From positions 72,761,809-72,825,808 of the forward strand of contig CM068827.1 in assembly GCA_028554795.2 (NCBI GenBank): 64,000 bases of DNA, read 5' to 3'. This DNA comes from Sinohyriopsis cumingii. Its lineage: Eukaryota > Mollusca > Bivalvia > Unionida > Unionidae. Both the position numbers and the translations under genes were made by a program. The notes below the pieces were generated by a model that saw only the letters and a list, made by a program, of their open reading frames with translations, ran no database searches and was not told where the DNA came from. Of this stretch, positions 25,144 to 38,312 are shown one piece after another (positions within the stretch are counted from its first letter, which is position 1; every line of letters starts with the position of its first letter).

Positions 25144-26096
25144 TAGTTTAAAACATTTAATTGCCAAAAAGAACATACTCATTTTTACAGGGCCAGATAA
25201 AATTGGAAACGAGCTTTTCAAGTTCCTCTGAATTATAAATATAAATATTTAATTAATGAACATACATACAAAAGTTATCAAAATCGTAAAGACAAGTGAT
25301 GTTAATACAAAGTGAAATGAGAGGCATGAAGGAAGGTTAAGGTGGCATGATAGTGTTTGGTGTGTTCTGGTAGGTGGTGTCATAATGGAATAAAAAGTAA
25401 TGATATGTTTGATGTGGTGGGTGTGTAGAGTGAGGGGTTGGGTGGGACGTTGACATGTAAGCGAGGGATTTTTCATAGCTATTTCAGATTAGAATAACAA
25501 AGAAAATGTGATTTGAGATAAACACGTTTTAATGAAGAATGTCGTAAAAGATCTTCGAGCATCATGCGTATAAAAACATAGAATGACGTCTTCAATCTTT
25601 GCGTACTGTTACGTCATGTAGGCGAGAATTTATAATCGAAACCTCGGCAATTAATGGGGTCTGAACAGTAAATCATATTAAATTCATTTTATTGTGAAAA
25701 ATAACTGAAACAATTTAATTTTGAATCATGGAAACTTCATATGAAGATAGCAAAAATGGTTACTAATAAGCAAAAAAGTGTGGTGCAGTCCTCAGTGTAC
25801 ACAAACATGTATAGTTCTCTCCAGCGAGTGCAGAACTTAACAAGTACATTGTATTTTTCGATCAATGTATTCAGATGAAATTGAGTAATCTAATACTTAT
25901 GCAATTTGCTGCATAGAAAGTAAATAGTTTTACTTATTTCTGAATATACTGAAACTGAAATTGCAAATATTGATAAAAAGGTCGTTGACTGTGGTCTAAA
26001 AGACAGTAATCAGAGTTACTTATCTCGGAGTAAGGTATATTGTAGGTGGTCTCTTTTGAGCTGACTTTGCCAGTATCACAGTGTAACTTTTTTTTT
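25144..26096. other. Non-coding stretch
   Basis: No recognised gene or element. Confidence 0.4.
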
Positions 26097-26957
26097 TTAA
26101 ATTAGAGACGGTAATCTCATTTGATGAGGACGTACATACATTTGTCTTGCTGGAGGAAAACCTTTCATTCTGGTCTTGACTTTAATTATAGTGGATGGCT
26201 GAGACGGCTTTTTTTCCGAAAAGGGGAGAGGATAGTTACTTGCATTTATGGAGAGGAACACCAGCGTTGGCCTGGGTACACACTTGTGTTTTTCTGATAG
26301 TGTGTTTGGTTTTAGGGACAGTCGATTCATGCTTTTTCTCATTATCTTTTAAGTGTAGTACCAGTCCAGAATGAAAAATCGGGGTTTTTCATTGTCATGG
26401 GGTTCTGAATATAGAATTCTCAATAAATGGGACTTAGATGTCTGGTACACCAACTGGCTCAAATATTTAGATTTGTTTCTCGGAAAACGTCCATACAACA
26501 ATTCCGGTTAAAATAATCGCCCTCTTTTCGCTCAATTATTGTTCGCCTGTAGTGTTATGTAATCAAATTTCAATTTCATGGCAGCTAATCTGCCTCCAAA
26601 AATCAAGGATCTTTCTGAAGTAGTAATAAAGTGCAAACTGCATGACCAGGGGTGTGAATGGGTGCTAATCTGTCTAGAAGTAAACAATTTGTCGTCTTCG
26701 TGTTAGTGATGCAATGATGCACGATTTTTTTCCTTCCAAGACCCTTTTTCGTTAGGTCCATTATTGCAATTTAAGTGTCTAGTTAAGTTTTTGTGAATTT
26801 GTGTCCTAAGAAATGTTTCATAACCCATGTCTTTAAGAAAACGTTTTGTACAGTGTCTTTTAGAAGCAAGAGCTGTTGGTTCGTACTCTGAAAAGTCAGT
26901 ATTTCTAACAGAGACAAACGTTCAGCAAGCAGGTTGATGAAATGTCGGCTAGTGTTT
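26097..26957 (-). pseudogene. Decayed unrecognised coding region
   Basis: A single minus-strand frame can be followed for about 285 codons from 26957 to 26097 with only about half a dozen stops, far fewer than expected in DNA this AT-rich. The best pieces read RFLKDMGYETFLRTQIHKNL (about 26,800), FGGRLAAMKLKFDYITLQAN (about 26,590) and, after a stop near 26350, 81 open codons including KCVPRPTLVFLSINASNYPL and GFPPARQMYVRPHQMRLP. No domain is recognised. It may be a retroposed gene copy, an old TE protein or an exon group of a real gene. The regular stops argue against an intact gene. Confidence 0.4.
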
Positions 26958-28740
26958 ATTGGTTTGTTTTTGAAAGAGTTATTTCAGATGTTCGTCCGGC
27001 AGCGTGGAAACTATCATTACGGTTACCTCTGAGTCTCTTTCAGCGTTATTAGACTCTCATCGGAAAGCAACGAGGATGTTCTGAATGATTGGGTCCTGTG
27101 TCATTCGGAAACATGCTCGTCTCAGTCGAATAATTTCGACTTTCAGAAACCAGAAATAATCGTAGTTATACTTCTAGAGTTTTGATACGTGTTTGGCCGA
27201 AGAACATCTGGCTAAACACGAAGAATAAATCCTCAGAAATTAAACAGGGCCGTTGATATAACATTTAATGTTGTTTCAAACGTCAATGATCTATCTGTAC
27301 TTTTCATTTCGTATGTAACTTCTGGAACGTTTGAGTAAAAAACGTAGAAATCAGTCAGTTTCAATGGCCTCAGACGACTGTTATTAGTGATGACACGGCA
27401 TAAAATCACTTGACGTTAATGAGGAAAATATGATATCATGACAACAACGGGCTCAAATACTGTGCATAATGGACACTATTTGCATTTGAGAGTTTTATTT
27501 TCCTAGCATGAGACGAAAAAAGCCGAGAAAGTTATGAGTGGGTCCAATCTGACTAAACATGAAGAACTGAAAGCGAGCGCTTAGGTCTTAGCGCTCAGGA
27601 CCGCCGACACGGATTTGTTGGCCCTAGGAGCAATTTTCCATAAGGCCCCTATGAATTACGAAAAAGCCCACTGACTTTCATGGGCCACCGGAATTTTGTC
27701 CTAGTTTTTCTTCATTGTCTGCGGCCCCGCAGCTATGTAATAAAACTATATACCGTAATGTTCTGATTTTATTGATTTAAAAGCGATATCTTAGCCTTTT
27801 ATTTGTGGCCAGATGGAACAAAAGGAAAATGAAGCGATAGTGTACAGCGGGTGATTCTCATTCAGCAGTGAACGGAAATAAGTTTCTTACAAAGGATGGA
27901 ATATCATTTAGTCAAAGAAACACAACGAAATATTGACAGTAAGAAAAGTAGCCATGAAAACGAAAACATAAATATGAAAAAATGAGACATAAAAATTCGA
28001 TCTCTAGTGGGTGTTTCAGTATAGATGTCATGGTGGCGGGTAAATCTGAAAGCTCAGTGCGCATCATAATTATTGCCATGGTCCATCAGTCTCGTTTAAT
28101 GCCTTTTGGATATTGAGTTATTTTGAGGTCTCGTGTGCTTCATTCAATTTCTAGTACAGGATAAAATAATGTTATTGAGATAAAAATGCACCGTTTACTT
28201 GATAGAGAAGATGCTGACTGTCACAGAATAAGGCAAGATATAACTTGGTTTCGCCTTAGAACGATTTGATCATTTTTCGTCGTACATGCGTACAACGGTC
28301 CCTAGGGTGGATAATTTTTTTTTTTAGTTAAGTGACCGAACTAGCATGTATCTCGTCGTAGATAGCTTGCGGCGAGAGACACAAAATCGCGTATGCACGG
28401 ATATTTTACCCTTACTAATACTCATTCTCCTATTGATTTAAGACAAGATTCTTTTCTAATTGATACATTAGTCTTTTGGGACCTAGTCAACGAGTGTACG
28501 TTCTCCATTTTGTTCTACAGTCATAGGGGCCAGTGTTACATTTTTATTTTATTTGATATGTGAATCATATTCAGTTTTAATGTCGTAGCGTGAAATGTTG
28601 CCTTTATCACTACGCGAAGTCGAAAAGCTGTGAACTTTTGAACTGTTACAAGTTGCTATTAATAGTTTGATTTAGTAGCACGTGTCTATAGATTTTTATT
28701 CTGTACCTGTTATTATGACCAATTTGGTTGTATTTTAGCT
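26958..28740. other. Non-coding stretch
   Basis: No recognised gene. Around 27600-27740 there are GGCCC/GGGCC-rich segments reminiscent of the hAT-like MITE at 14.9 kb, but no ends could be defined. Confidence 0.35.
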
Positions 28741-28744
28741 GTAT

Positions 28745-29130
28745 ATGTGTGTGTGTGTGTATCAGGCTGTCGGTCTGGCTGTCTGTATGTCTGTATGGGG
28801 ATGGAGGCAGGTGCGACCATCAAGGCCATACAAGGACGGAAGTACTGATTTGTACACTTGTGCGCATGGTGGATCCATGAAAGGGGTGTGTGGCCAATGC
28901 AAGTGTGGGCCAACCCAAGAATTCAGAGAACTGTGTGGTTTGACAATGGACACATAAACCAGATCAAAATGTTTCGTTTGCAAGTTTATACAAGTATTTA
29001 TACGATTCATACGTGGTTATATATCGTAATGACCATGAGTCACGAGTCATGTTTGATACAGTTGTTATTTTGATTACAATAGAGTATATGGAACATATGG
29101 TGTGTTTCAATTGAGTACAAATGCGTTACT
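28745..29130. other. Short (TG)n tract and non-coding sequence
   Basis: A 16-bp TG run at 28745-28760 precedes sequence where both strands are open for 60-80 codons. The translations overlap antisense, have no domain and look like chance. Confidence 0.35.
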
Positions 29131-29872
29131 TTCATTACATGAGATTATAGGAATCTTACCTTCATTACATGAGATTATATGAATTGTACTTTCATTACAT
29201 GAGATTATAGGAATCTTACCTTCATTACATGAGATTATATGAATTGTACTTTCATTACATGAGATTATATGGATCTTACCTTCATTACATGAGATTATAT
29301 GAATTGTACTTTCATTACATGAGATTATAGGAATCTTACCTTCATTACATGAGATTATATGAATTGTACTTTCATTACATGAGATTATATGGATCTTACC
29401 TTCATTACATGAGATTATATGAATTGTACTTTCATTACATGAGATTATATGAATCTTACATTCATTACATGAGATTATATGAATCTTACCTTCATTGCAT
29501 AAGATTATATGAATTGTACTTTCATTACATGAGATTATAGGAATCTTACCTTCATTACATGAGATTATATGAATCTTACCTTCATTACATGAGATTATAT
29601 GAATTTTACCTTCATTACATGAGATTATATGAATTTTACCTCATTGCATAAGATTATATGAATTGTACCTTCATTACATGAGATTATAAGAATCTTACCT
29701 TCATTACATGAGATTATATGAATTTTACCTTCATTACATGAGATTATATGAATTTTACCTCATTGCATAAGATTATATGAATTGTACCTTCATTACATGA
29801 GATTATAAGAATCTTACCTTCATTACTTGAGATTATATGAATTTTACCTTCATTACATGAGAATATATGAAT
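29131..29872. repeat. 30-bp minisatellite with higher-order structure
   Basis: About 25 copies of a 30-bp unit beginning TTCATTACATGAGATTATAT. Two unit types, ending GAATTGTACT and GAATCTTACC, alternate to give a 60-bp dimer. Between 29161 and 29400 a further ATAG/ATAT alternation gives a 120-bp period. A roughly 119-bp block is duplicated between 29611 and 29850. The open frame inside it is a translated repeat and not a gene. Confidence 0.97.
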
Positions 29873-32800
29873 CACATTTGTTTTACCATTTGTGGATGTT
29901 TTTGTAAAGCAACTGAATGAGTTGTGTGTCTAGAGCTTGAAATAATCACACTATTTATAGAGGATACACACATTTTTATTAATTCGTTTCATAAACTTCC
30001 ATCTTTCATCACATTGTGATGTGTTGTCATTTAATCCAAGAATCCATTCAGGTCAAATCCTGTTACACTGACTCTCTCTCTCTCTCTCTCGTACTAACTG
30101 TCCATTTCAATATCCTTATAATCATATTATTTCTTTCGCCTTGTAATTTAGTTTTTGGGTGTATTGTGAATTCTTTTAAAATATGGATGGTATATATTTT
30201 TATTTGGATCTGAGCTAGTTATATCGCTCCAGCGCCGGTGTCAGGAAAGAAAGAATTAGTCACTGTCGGGCTTTGGTGGCCACCAGAATTATCACGTGTC
30301 CACCACAATCGGAACGTCATCGGACCTTTTCCAGCACATGCTGAAAATATCTCGCATGCACATAATGGCCATTCTGAATCTCAGAACAGTAATCGTATGA
30401 AGTACTAATACCTTCATAATGTCCGAATGAATATACATCATTGACGAGAAAAATCGACATTCCTAGTTATATCATTGTTCGTAATCCTTTATTTATTCTT
30501 TTGTAACTTCAAGAAACATCTGGGTATAGAAACCCTCTCGTATGAGACAGTTCAGCTGGAAATTAGTGTTAGAGTCTCCTGTCTCATCAGGCAAGTTAAA
30601 TGAGATTTGATTTCCCACAAAAATTAGAAATGTTTACAATTAGATTTCCTGGATCTGGCGAGGAAGATTATAAGGTCAGGTATAATTAACCATGCATCAG
30701 CGTCTTTGCAAGTAAACAGTATTTCGTTCAAAAAAGGAACACGTGGAACTTAGTTAGAGCACATCTTCGCAGCGATCTTAAATACTGATGTCAAAATTAT
30801 ATGAAATAGGAAGTGATCAGAGACAGCACATGTACGAATTCCCAACAAATGAAAGGAAGATAATTTCCAACAAATGTAAGGAAAATAAATAAATAAATAC
30901 AATGAACGAAGCTATTGGATTCTGACTTTGTTTTGCACATTTTTTATATGGTCCAATTAACCGTAGATGCATCATCCTGCTTGCCATTGCATATGTACTT
31001 TCTAAGTGGCAAAAGTTTACAAGTACATGTATTTTCCACGGTTGTTTGAAGAACATCGTATCTAGTAAGGAACAATAAGAGCCTCTTCGACTAGGAGCAA
31101 GATTATACTCTAAGAGAGCATATGGCCGCGATGAAAATGTTTTCATTACAGCTGAGAATGGATTGATTATTCAAATGAATTCGTCATTATTCTGCATTCT
31201 CTGCAACCCTTTTGAGACTTGCCAAGTTATTGGATTTAGTCATTCGACAAATAACCTCGTTAACTTTATTACCCTTCTTTATTTCTCGATCTTTCTCAAA
31301 TAATGTTCTTCAGTTACGGTATAGGTGTTGGTTTTGACAAATCTTTTTAAAAACTTATTTCATTGCCATGAATTTTACTGTCTGAATCATCATTGCTGTT
31401 GACCGAAAATGAGCAAAAAATATATATTATCACCAATGCAATCAGTCTGAAGAAACTTAAGCATTTTTGGACCAGTAGAATAATCAAATACACTGCAATA
31501 GAACCAGACTAAACAAATCCTGCAATCATCAGAGAATGGGGACGCACTTAAAATGAGGTCATTAGGTAAACTGAGGCAGGTAAAATGCAATATGGATCAA
31601 ACTCGCACCTCGGTTGAATTTCCTATAGTCGATATAAGTAAACTGTGGATATTCGGTGAGTCTAGCTATGAGTGGTCTTCCGCATAGAAACTAACTGACC
31701 AGTTGTAAGTGAAATTGCGGCGTTGCTAATGATTTAAATGCCATTAGTAGAGGTAACTGAATGATTTGTTCACTATCATGTCATGACAAAATATCCATAG
31801 TAATTTTTAAAATTACATTAAAAAAGTGCGAATTTGTTTGATGTCGTGATTGCTGTAATTAGAGAAGTCAAAATGGAAATTATATTGTCCCATTAATTTG
31901 GTTTGGATGAGATATTTTCCTCAGGTTCGTGCACATTTTCTTTTTTCATCAACAATTATTATTTTGATCCCTCTGCTATATATTGTATTAAACTTATTAT
32001 TTTGTATACTATTAAGATCAGAGCATGATTGTCAGTCATCTGGAACAAGCGCAGATATACAGGTGTGAACTTTCTGGGCAAAACTTTATTTACCCGTTAA
32101 AGATAATCTGTAAAAAAAAAACTATTATTTTTCTATTGCTTGAATTCAGCAAAGTATTTAAAAATAAAAATAAGATAAAATAGGAATAAAAAGTGTTATG
32201 GCTGACATATCTGGGTTCTTTGGTCTATTGCCTGGTGATGAGCGAGCTAAGAAGTGTTGACGTGAAGTCACATTCGAACTACCTCGGCTATTTCTGTGAA
32301 ACAATAAGCCTCTAATATATGTCATCGAAGCAATTTGCAGAAAACATACATTTTGCTTACCAGAAATTTCTTCCCACATTAGCATGGATATGTTGTATAA
32401 TTTCCAGTACAATTCAAAGAAATGCTCTCTATATTTTGGCCTTCGTTAAAGCTTCCTTGTGTTTTTTTTTATAGAAACCTTGCATACCTCTGAGTAACTA
32501 ACAATATTGACTGGAAAGCAAAATATTCATAATGCCTCATTGTCCTTTTCCCCACACTGTATTTGTGATCTTATTCAAATTATAATTAAGTTAGTGTCTC
32601 CTTCAATTACTGGGCTCATTTTGCATTGCTAGATTAGTGTCAAAATGTACGCAAATATAATTTCTCATTTTATTTTAACTAGGGTATGAAGTTACTCGTT
32701 TACCCCAATTAGATAGGTTTTTTAATTACCAGAGAGGCCGTGGTGGTTAAATGCTTATTCTCTTTGTGTTTCCTTTTATAACAATTTAGAGACTGTGCCA

Positions 32801-32914
32801 CTCGTGTTCAAGTGAAAGCCAGCTGACAGAAGACAGATTATAAACAATAACCCATATTACTATCCAATATAATGCGGATATAACTGTTTGTCTGCCTCTT
32901 GAACGCACGCACGC
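29873..32914. other. Non-coding stretch, 3 kb
   Basis: No recognised gene. It contains a (TC)n tract at 30071-30090. A minus-strand frame at 30817-31146 (109 codons) and another at 32158-32412 are open but show no family features. A tRNA A-box-like segment at 32738-32755 lacks a good B-box. Confidence 0.35.
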
Positions 32915-32928
32915 ACCCCCCCCCCCCA
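32915..32928. repeat. Poly-C run after (CGCA)n
   Basis: A short CGCACGCACG stretch leads into about 13 C residues. Confidence 0.95.
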
Positions 32929-34222
<1,294 letters not shown>

Positions 34223-34399
34223 CATCCACTTCAAAAGAAAGATTTATACCATAAAATGCATTTTAAATTTGAGTAATTTATACATGTAATTAATACTACA
34301 TAAAAGTATGAATGATACAACATGTATATAAAATAATGCAATATAGTACTTCTATACATGCGAATGTGCGCCTGCAAACAAAGTTTATTTTACATTGAT

Positions 34400-35010
34400 T
34401 TGTCTACCATCAATATTGTATGAATAACATCAGCCTCCCTCATAATAATCGTTGATTCTTGTTTTTCATTTTATTAAATAAAGTAAAGTGGTTTTAATCG
34501 TTGACGACAACAAGTGGAGAAGGAGCTGCGCTAGCATACACCTCAAAATGTTGCAAGGCCAACTTCAAAGTCAAACATTTCTCTCAATCATGGAACAATT
34601 TCTCTTGTGCTTATTCAATTTTCGTTTGCAAAATAGCACAGTGGATCAATTCTCTACCAACCCATATATCAGCTGCACCTGCAGACATTTTAAATAATTT
34701 TTTGAAATCGGGAACTGCAACAACTGGTACACTCTTGAGTATGGCCATTAACTTACCAAAAGCATCCTTCACTTATTCGACCAACGAAACTTGGTCTACT
34801 CACTCAACAAATTGGTCAGCGATTCAACAGTCATGGAAAAATAGAGCAGAATTGCCGATAATATCCAAAATCTTGAGTCACTTGCTTCTTACCGACAACC
34901 ACAGGGAATACAGAGATAGCCATAACCTTAATTTCTATAGATTATATTTGAAAATGTCTTACATGTCCTAGAAAGGTAACACAAACACGTTTGACAATTT
35001 CAAAAGCTGA
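34400..35010 (-). pseudogene. Ty3/Gypsy pol fragment (RT thumb to RNase H)
   Basis: On the minus strand, in shifting frames, the order matches the end of the reverse transcriptase and the start of RNase H in Ty3/Gypsy polyproteins: VTFLGHV at about 34961-34980, FPVVVGKKQVTQDF and GYYRQFC at 34846-34866, FGKLMAILKSVPVVAVPDFK then KLFKMSAGAADIWVGRELI around 34640-34760, LALQHFEVYASAAPSPLVVV at about 34504-34560, and FNKMKNKNQRLL at 34443-34480. Frameshifts and stops interrupt every segment, and the residues after PLVV that normally include catalytic Asp are altered. No LTR or other pol domains were found nearby, so this is a solitary fragment. The plus-strand 156-codon open frame over it is a shadow. 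Confidence 0.85.
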
Positions 35011-36110
35011 ACCAGTGCAGTATACATGACAAGAATGTGCATTATTCCTTTCATTTAAATCCCAATTGCCTTTCATGTCATTATTTAGCTCACTGCATTA
35101 TTAAATAATTATTAATACCAAATTCCAGTTATAAGAAACAGTCATTGGTACTCCACCAATACTTTTATTTAGCAAACGTAAGAGAGCTTTCGCTGATGAT
35201 GCCGATGCACTTACAAATCGGGTTCTTTGGTATCTTACCGTATGTCGTAAAATGGTAGCTATGAAATATAAAAAATATTACGGATTAAAACAGAATGACG
35301 CATCAATAATATAACATGATATTAATATCTTATAATAGCAACAATTATTTATAGAGTACTCGATAATCAGTTCCTTTAGTTACAAAATGTGAACACCTAA
35401 ATTAAACTCGAATCTCGAAACCCCAAAATTATTAATCATAGTTTAACCTCTCTATGTCATTAAAATAAGTCGTACATATATGTTCATATGTTCATGCAAA
35501 AATTTAAAATATATCAAATATGATCCGATTCTAAGAAGTGAAATCTTATAATTTAAAAGTGTTATTGTTTTGCAATGTTTTAGTAGAAGTTCAGTCATTG
35601 TCCTTAGCGTCATAACTATGGAGTTTGGTCTCATTAAGCAGGGTAAAGATTGAACTGTTCACGGTTAATTTTTTGTTGTTGTCCAAGTGTATACGTATGA
35701 TGCAATTGGAAAGGATTATTAGTTGTTCGTTTTTGTTGTAAGGTATAATATATTGACAAAAAATCCAAATGTTCTCCGACCACTCAGGAGAGCTGATTAG
35801 AGGTAAACTATTTCTGGAGCAATATTGTTTGCATAAAAATAACGGCTTGCTCTCCCACTTCTCGATCGAATGGTTGTTGCCTATTTTGGAATCAAGAAAA
35901 GTCGAGTATGAGATTTGGAACAATCACTATATTTCAGCATCCACACAATCAATATATTTGCAGTACTCACTGACTTAACAAAGATCTTCACAGTCCTAAC
36001 TGTCATTATAATGTAATATATAACATTAACATCTATTCAAGATGGATGTTCACATTGAGAGTGAATGTTAGAATGTCTGGTCCGGTTGCTACACGTAACC
36101 ATATTGTCGC

Positions 36111-36113
<3 letters not shown>
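35011..36113. other. Unassigned stretch
   Basis: No gene recognised. Minus-strand 35591-35923 is open for 110 codons (contains SIEKWESKPLFLCKQYCSRN) and lies upstream of the Gypsy fragment on the same strand. It does not read as RT and has no recognised domain. Confidence 0.3.

Positions 36114-36192
<79 letters not shown>
36114..36192. repeat. (AT)n microsatellite, about 79 bp
   Basis: Uninterrupted alternating AT followed by CATGCATGCAG. Confidence 0.98.
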
Positions 36193-36195
<3 letters not shown>

Positions 36196-36640
36196 GCATG
36201 CAGTAAACTGACAACGAACAGTACGAAAGTGGTATCTAGCTAGCCTGAGCGCTTTCGACTCTTTAATGAGTCTTTCTGAAGGCAAATACAAAACATAGAC
36301 AAGACAAACAAATAAAACAGAAAAACAGTTATGTTTGCGAGACTTTACATGGCTGTTTCTGCAGGGGCAATATATTTAAAGTTTTTAATCACGTGTTCTG
36401 CCCAGCCAATCGCAATGCTTTAGCACCTGCTGCGCGCGGAGGGATTCTCTCTGCTAGGAACTTTGACGTCAGTTGAGCCAGTTTCCTTCTGGGGTACGTT
36501 GTAATCGGTTCACGTTGTTAGACCTTCCTCGTTTCCTGGAGTTTTTACCCAGACGAATCGTCATGAAAATTAGGTATGTACTTCTATTAACTTGTTTCCA
36601 TTCCACAAATTCTACTAACCTTTCTTTTGTTGTACATTAC
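36193..36640. other. Sequence upstream of the SGNH-like fragment
   Basis: The plus-strand frame is open from about 36473 into the SGNH-like segment, but the translation before 36641 has no recognised features. Confidence 0.3.
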
Positions 36641-36840
36641 GTCACATTCATACTAGGTCATTCCATCTGTAAAAGATTGCAGCGTCATTTGAAATTAGAA
36701 ATAGACGATCGATTGCGTCACGCTTAAATATTTGGCTCTCTCCTAGAATTTACAGGCATGGTGTTAGGGACAGAATAGTCGACACAATTATCAGGCTCGA
36801 TCTCTCTGTCGTACGCAAAATTAAACCAGAGAACCACAAA
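36641..36840 (+). pseudogene. SGNH/GDSL-hydrolase-like fragment, broken
   Basis: The plus strand reads ILGHSICKRLQRHLKLEID then DRLRHA to a stop at 36725-36727. One frame over it continues RHGVRDRIVDTIIRLDLSVV then RKIKPE. The GHS block followed by an HGV(R/G)D/GR-type block and a hydrophobic D-L segment resembles the SGNH-hydrolase-like modules frequent in mollusc genomes, often in TE-associated predicted proteins. The first Ser block is present; the later G-N-D block was not seen. A frameshift and loss of the C-terminal half make it a remnant. The array that follows begins about 160 bp later. The family resemblance is from memory. Confidence 0.55.
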
Positions 36841-36999
36841 GCTATATGTAGATATACTTTCCATCGTCTCTTGCATAAATTCACTTCATCAACATATTTG
36901 CCTAAGAGTGCTTTGTCTGTCTCTTGTTCTTGTTACACTGTTAAGATACTTCTAACAGGATTTGCAAACGACTCCATGTTTTTCGTTTCTGTCAATTGG

Positions 37000-37436
37000 T
37001 TCCGTACCACTAGCTTGTGTTTTCCAGCTTGTTCCGTACTACTGGATTTTATGTTAGCCTTCTTTTTCCCAGCTGGTTCCATACCACTGGATTTTATGTT
37101 TGCCAGTTGATTCCGTATCACTGGCCCGTGTGTTTACCAGTTGGTTCCGTACGACTGGGCTGTGCATTTCCTACTTTGTACCGTACTACTGAATTAGATG
37201 TTTACCAGTTAGTTCCATACCACTGGATTTTATGATTACCAGTTGATTTCGTATCACTGGCCTCTGTGTTTACCAGTTGTTTCCGTACCACTAGATTTTA
37301 ATGGTTACCAGTTGATTCCGTATCACTGGCCTCTGTGTTTACCAGTTTTTTCCGCACCACTAGATTTTAATGGTTACCAGTTGATTCCCTATCACTGGCC
37401 TGTGTGTTTACCAGTTGGTTCCGTACCAGTGGATTT
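37000..37436. repeat. Minisatellite of alternating 34/35-bp units
   Basis: Units begin TTCCGTA(C/T)CACTGG and end TTACCAGTTG(G/A). Two types alternate (CCTCTGTG and ATTTTAATG centres), giving a dimer period of about 69 bp. Open frames across it are repeat translations. Confidence 0.93.
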
Positions 37437-38159
37437 TATTTTTTATTTGCTGTATTTCTGTTTATGGCGGTTGCAGCATCAAAACTTTATGTACCATACG
37501 CTATATATCTCATTGTTCAATTTCTTTGCACGCTTACTCTAGAGACTTTGTCCAAATAGTTATATTATGCTGTAAATACATATCAAATGTATGGTTCACT
37601 AATATAAAATATATGTTCAATACAATGTCATAAAAGTGGCCAGCATCAAACACAACGTTCGTCTTTGTTTTAATTATGTACCCATATACTTCGTAATATT
37701 TGCACGACTGACCTAGGGAATTCTGTCTTTTCACTTTCTATCTTCCTCTCAACTCTATCGATGTCGGAAAACGTAGGTTGGTGCATGCACATTTAATTTT
37801 ACAATCTCAACCAACAAGTTAATAATACAGAATCCTGTGTTTTCATTCACTTTCTGACAATAACTTGCACCCCTCTTCTACATTTGTAAGAACGCATCAC
37901 ATATATATTCTTGCTGCTGTTTAGTGTCTTTTATTTTGGTGTTAGATGGGGAACATAGATATTGATTTTTCACCCAAGCGACAAATTAATCTAGCTTATT
38001 TGATTACCGTACCTGACTGATTTGTGTCTGGTAGTCTCAGCCCGTTGTCTCAGAGACTCCAGGAGAGTCTCTGCTTCATGAAATATAAAAAGCAACGCTA
38101 TCTCTTTACTGGGAAATATCTCTTTACTTTGTGGGCCCTTCATTTAGGTAAATATGACA
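37437..38159. other. Non-coding stretch
   Basis: Nothing recognised. Confidence 0.4.
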
Positions 38160-38312
38160 ACTGAGAGAAAGCAATGTGAGTTCACGTAGTCCGTTTGTAC
38201 AAGTTACTGTACTGAGAGAAAGCAATGTGAGTTCACGTAGTCCGTTGGTACAAGTTACTGTACTGGGAGAAAGCAATGTGAGTTCATGTAGTCCGTTTGT
38301 ACAAGTTACTGT
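38160..38312. repeat. 51-bp tandem repeat, three copies
   Basis: Three near-identical copies starting ACTG(A/G)GAGAAAGCAATGTG. Confidence 0.96.

Noticed and set aside
28713-29073. Overlapping open frames on both strands near the (TG)n tract
   Set aside because: The frames overlap antisense, lack domains and reflect locally lower stop density.
29349-29540. Repetitive-peptide gene (MRLYELYFHY repeats)
   Set aside because: It is the translation of the 30-bp minisatellite and has no start context or flanking coding sequence.
32735-32840. tRNA-like sequence with GTGGTGGTTAAATG
   Set aside because: The A-box-like part is good, but spacing and B-box are poor and no SINE body follows.
34501-34971. 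156-codon plus-strand open frame
   Set aside because: It is the antisense shadow of the minus-strand Gypsy pol relic, which explains the sequence better.
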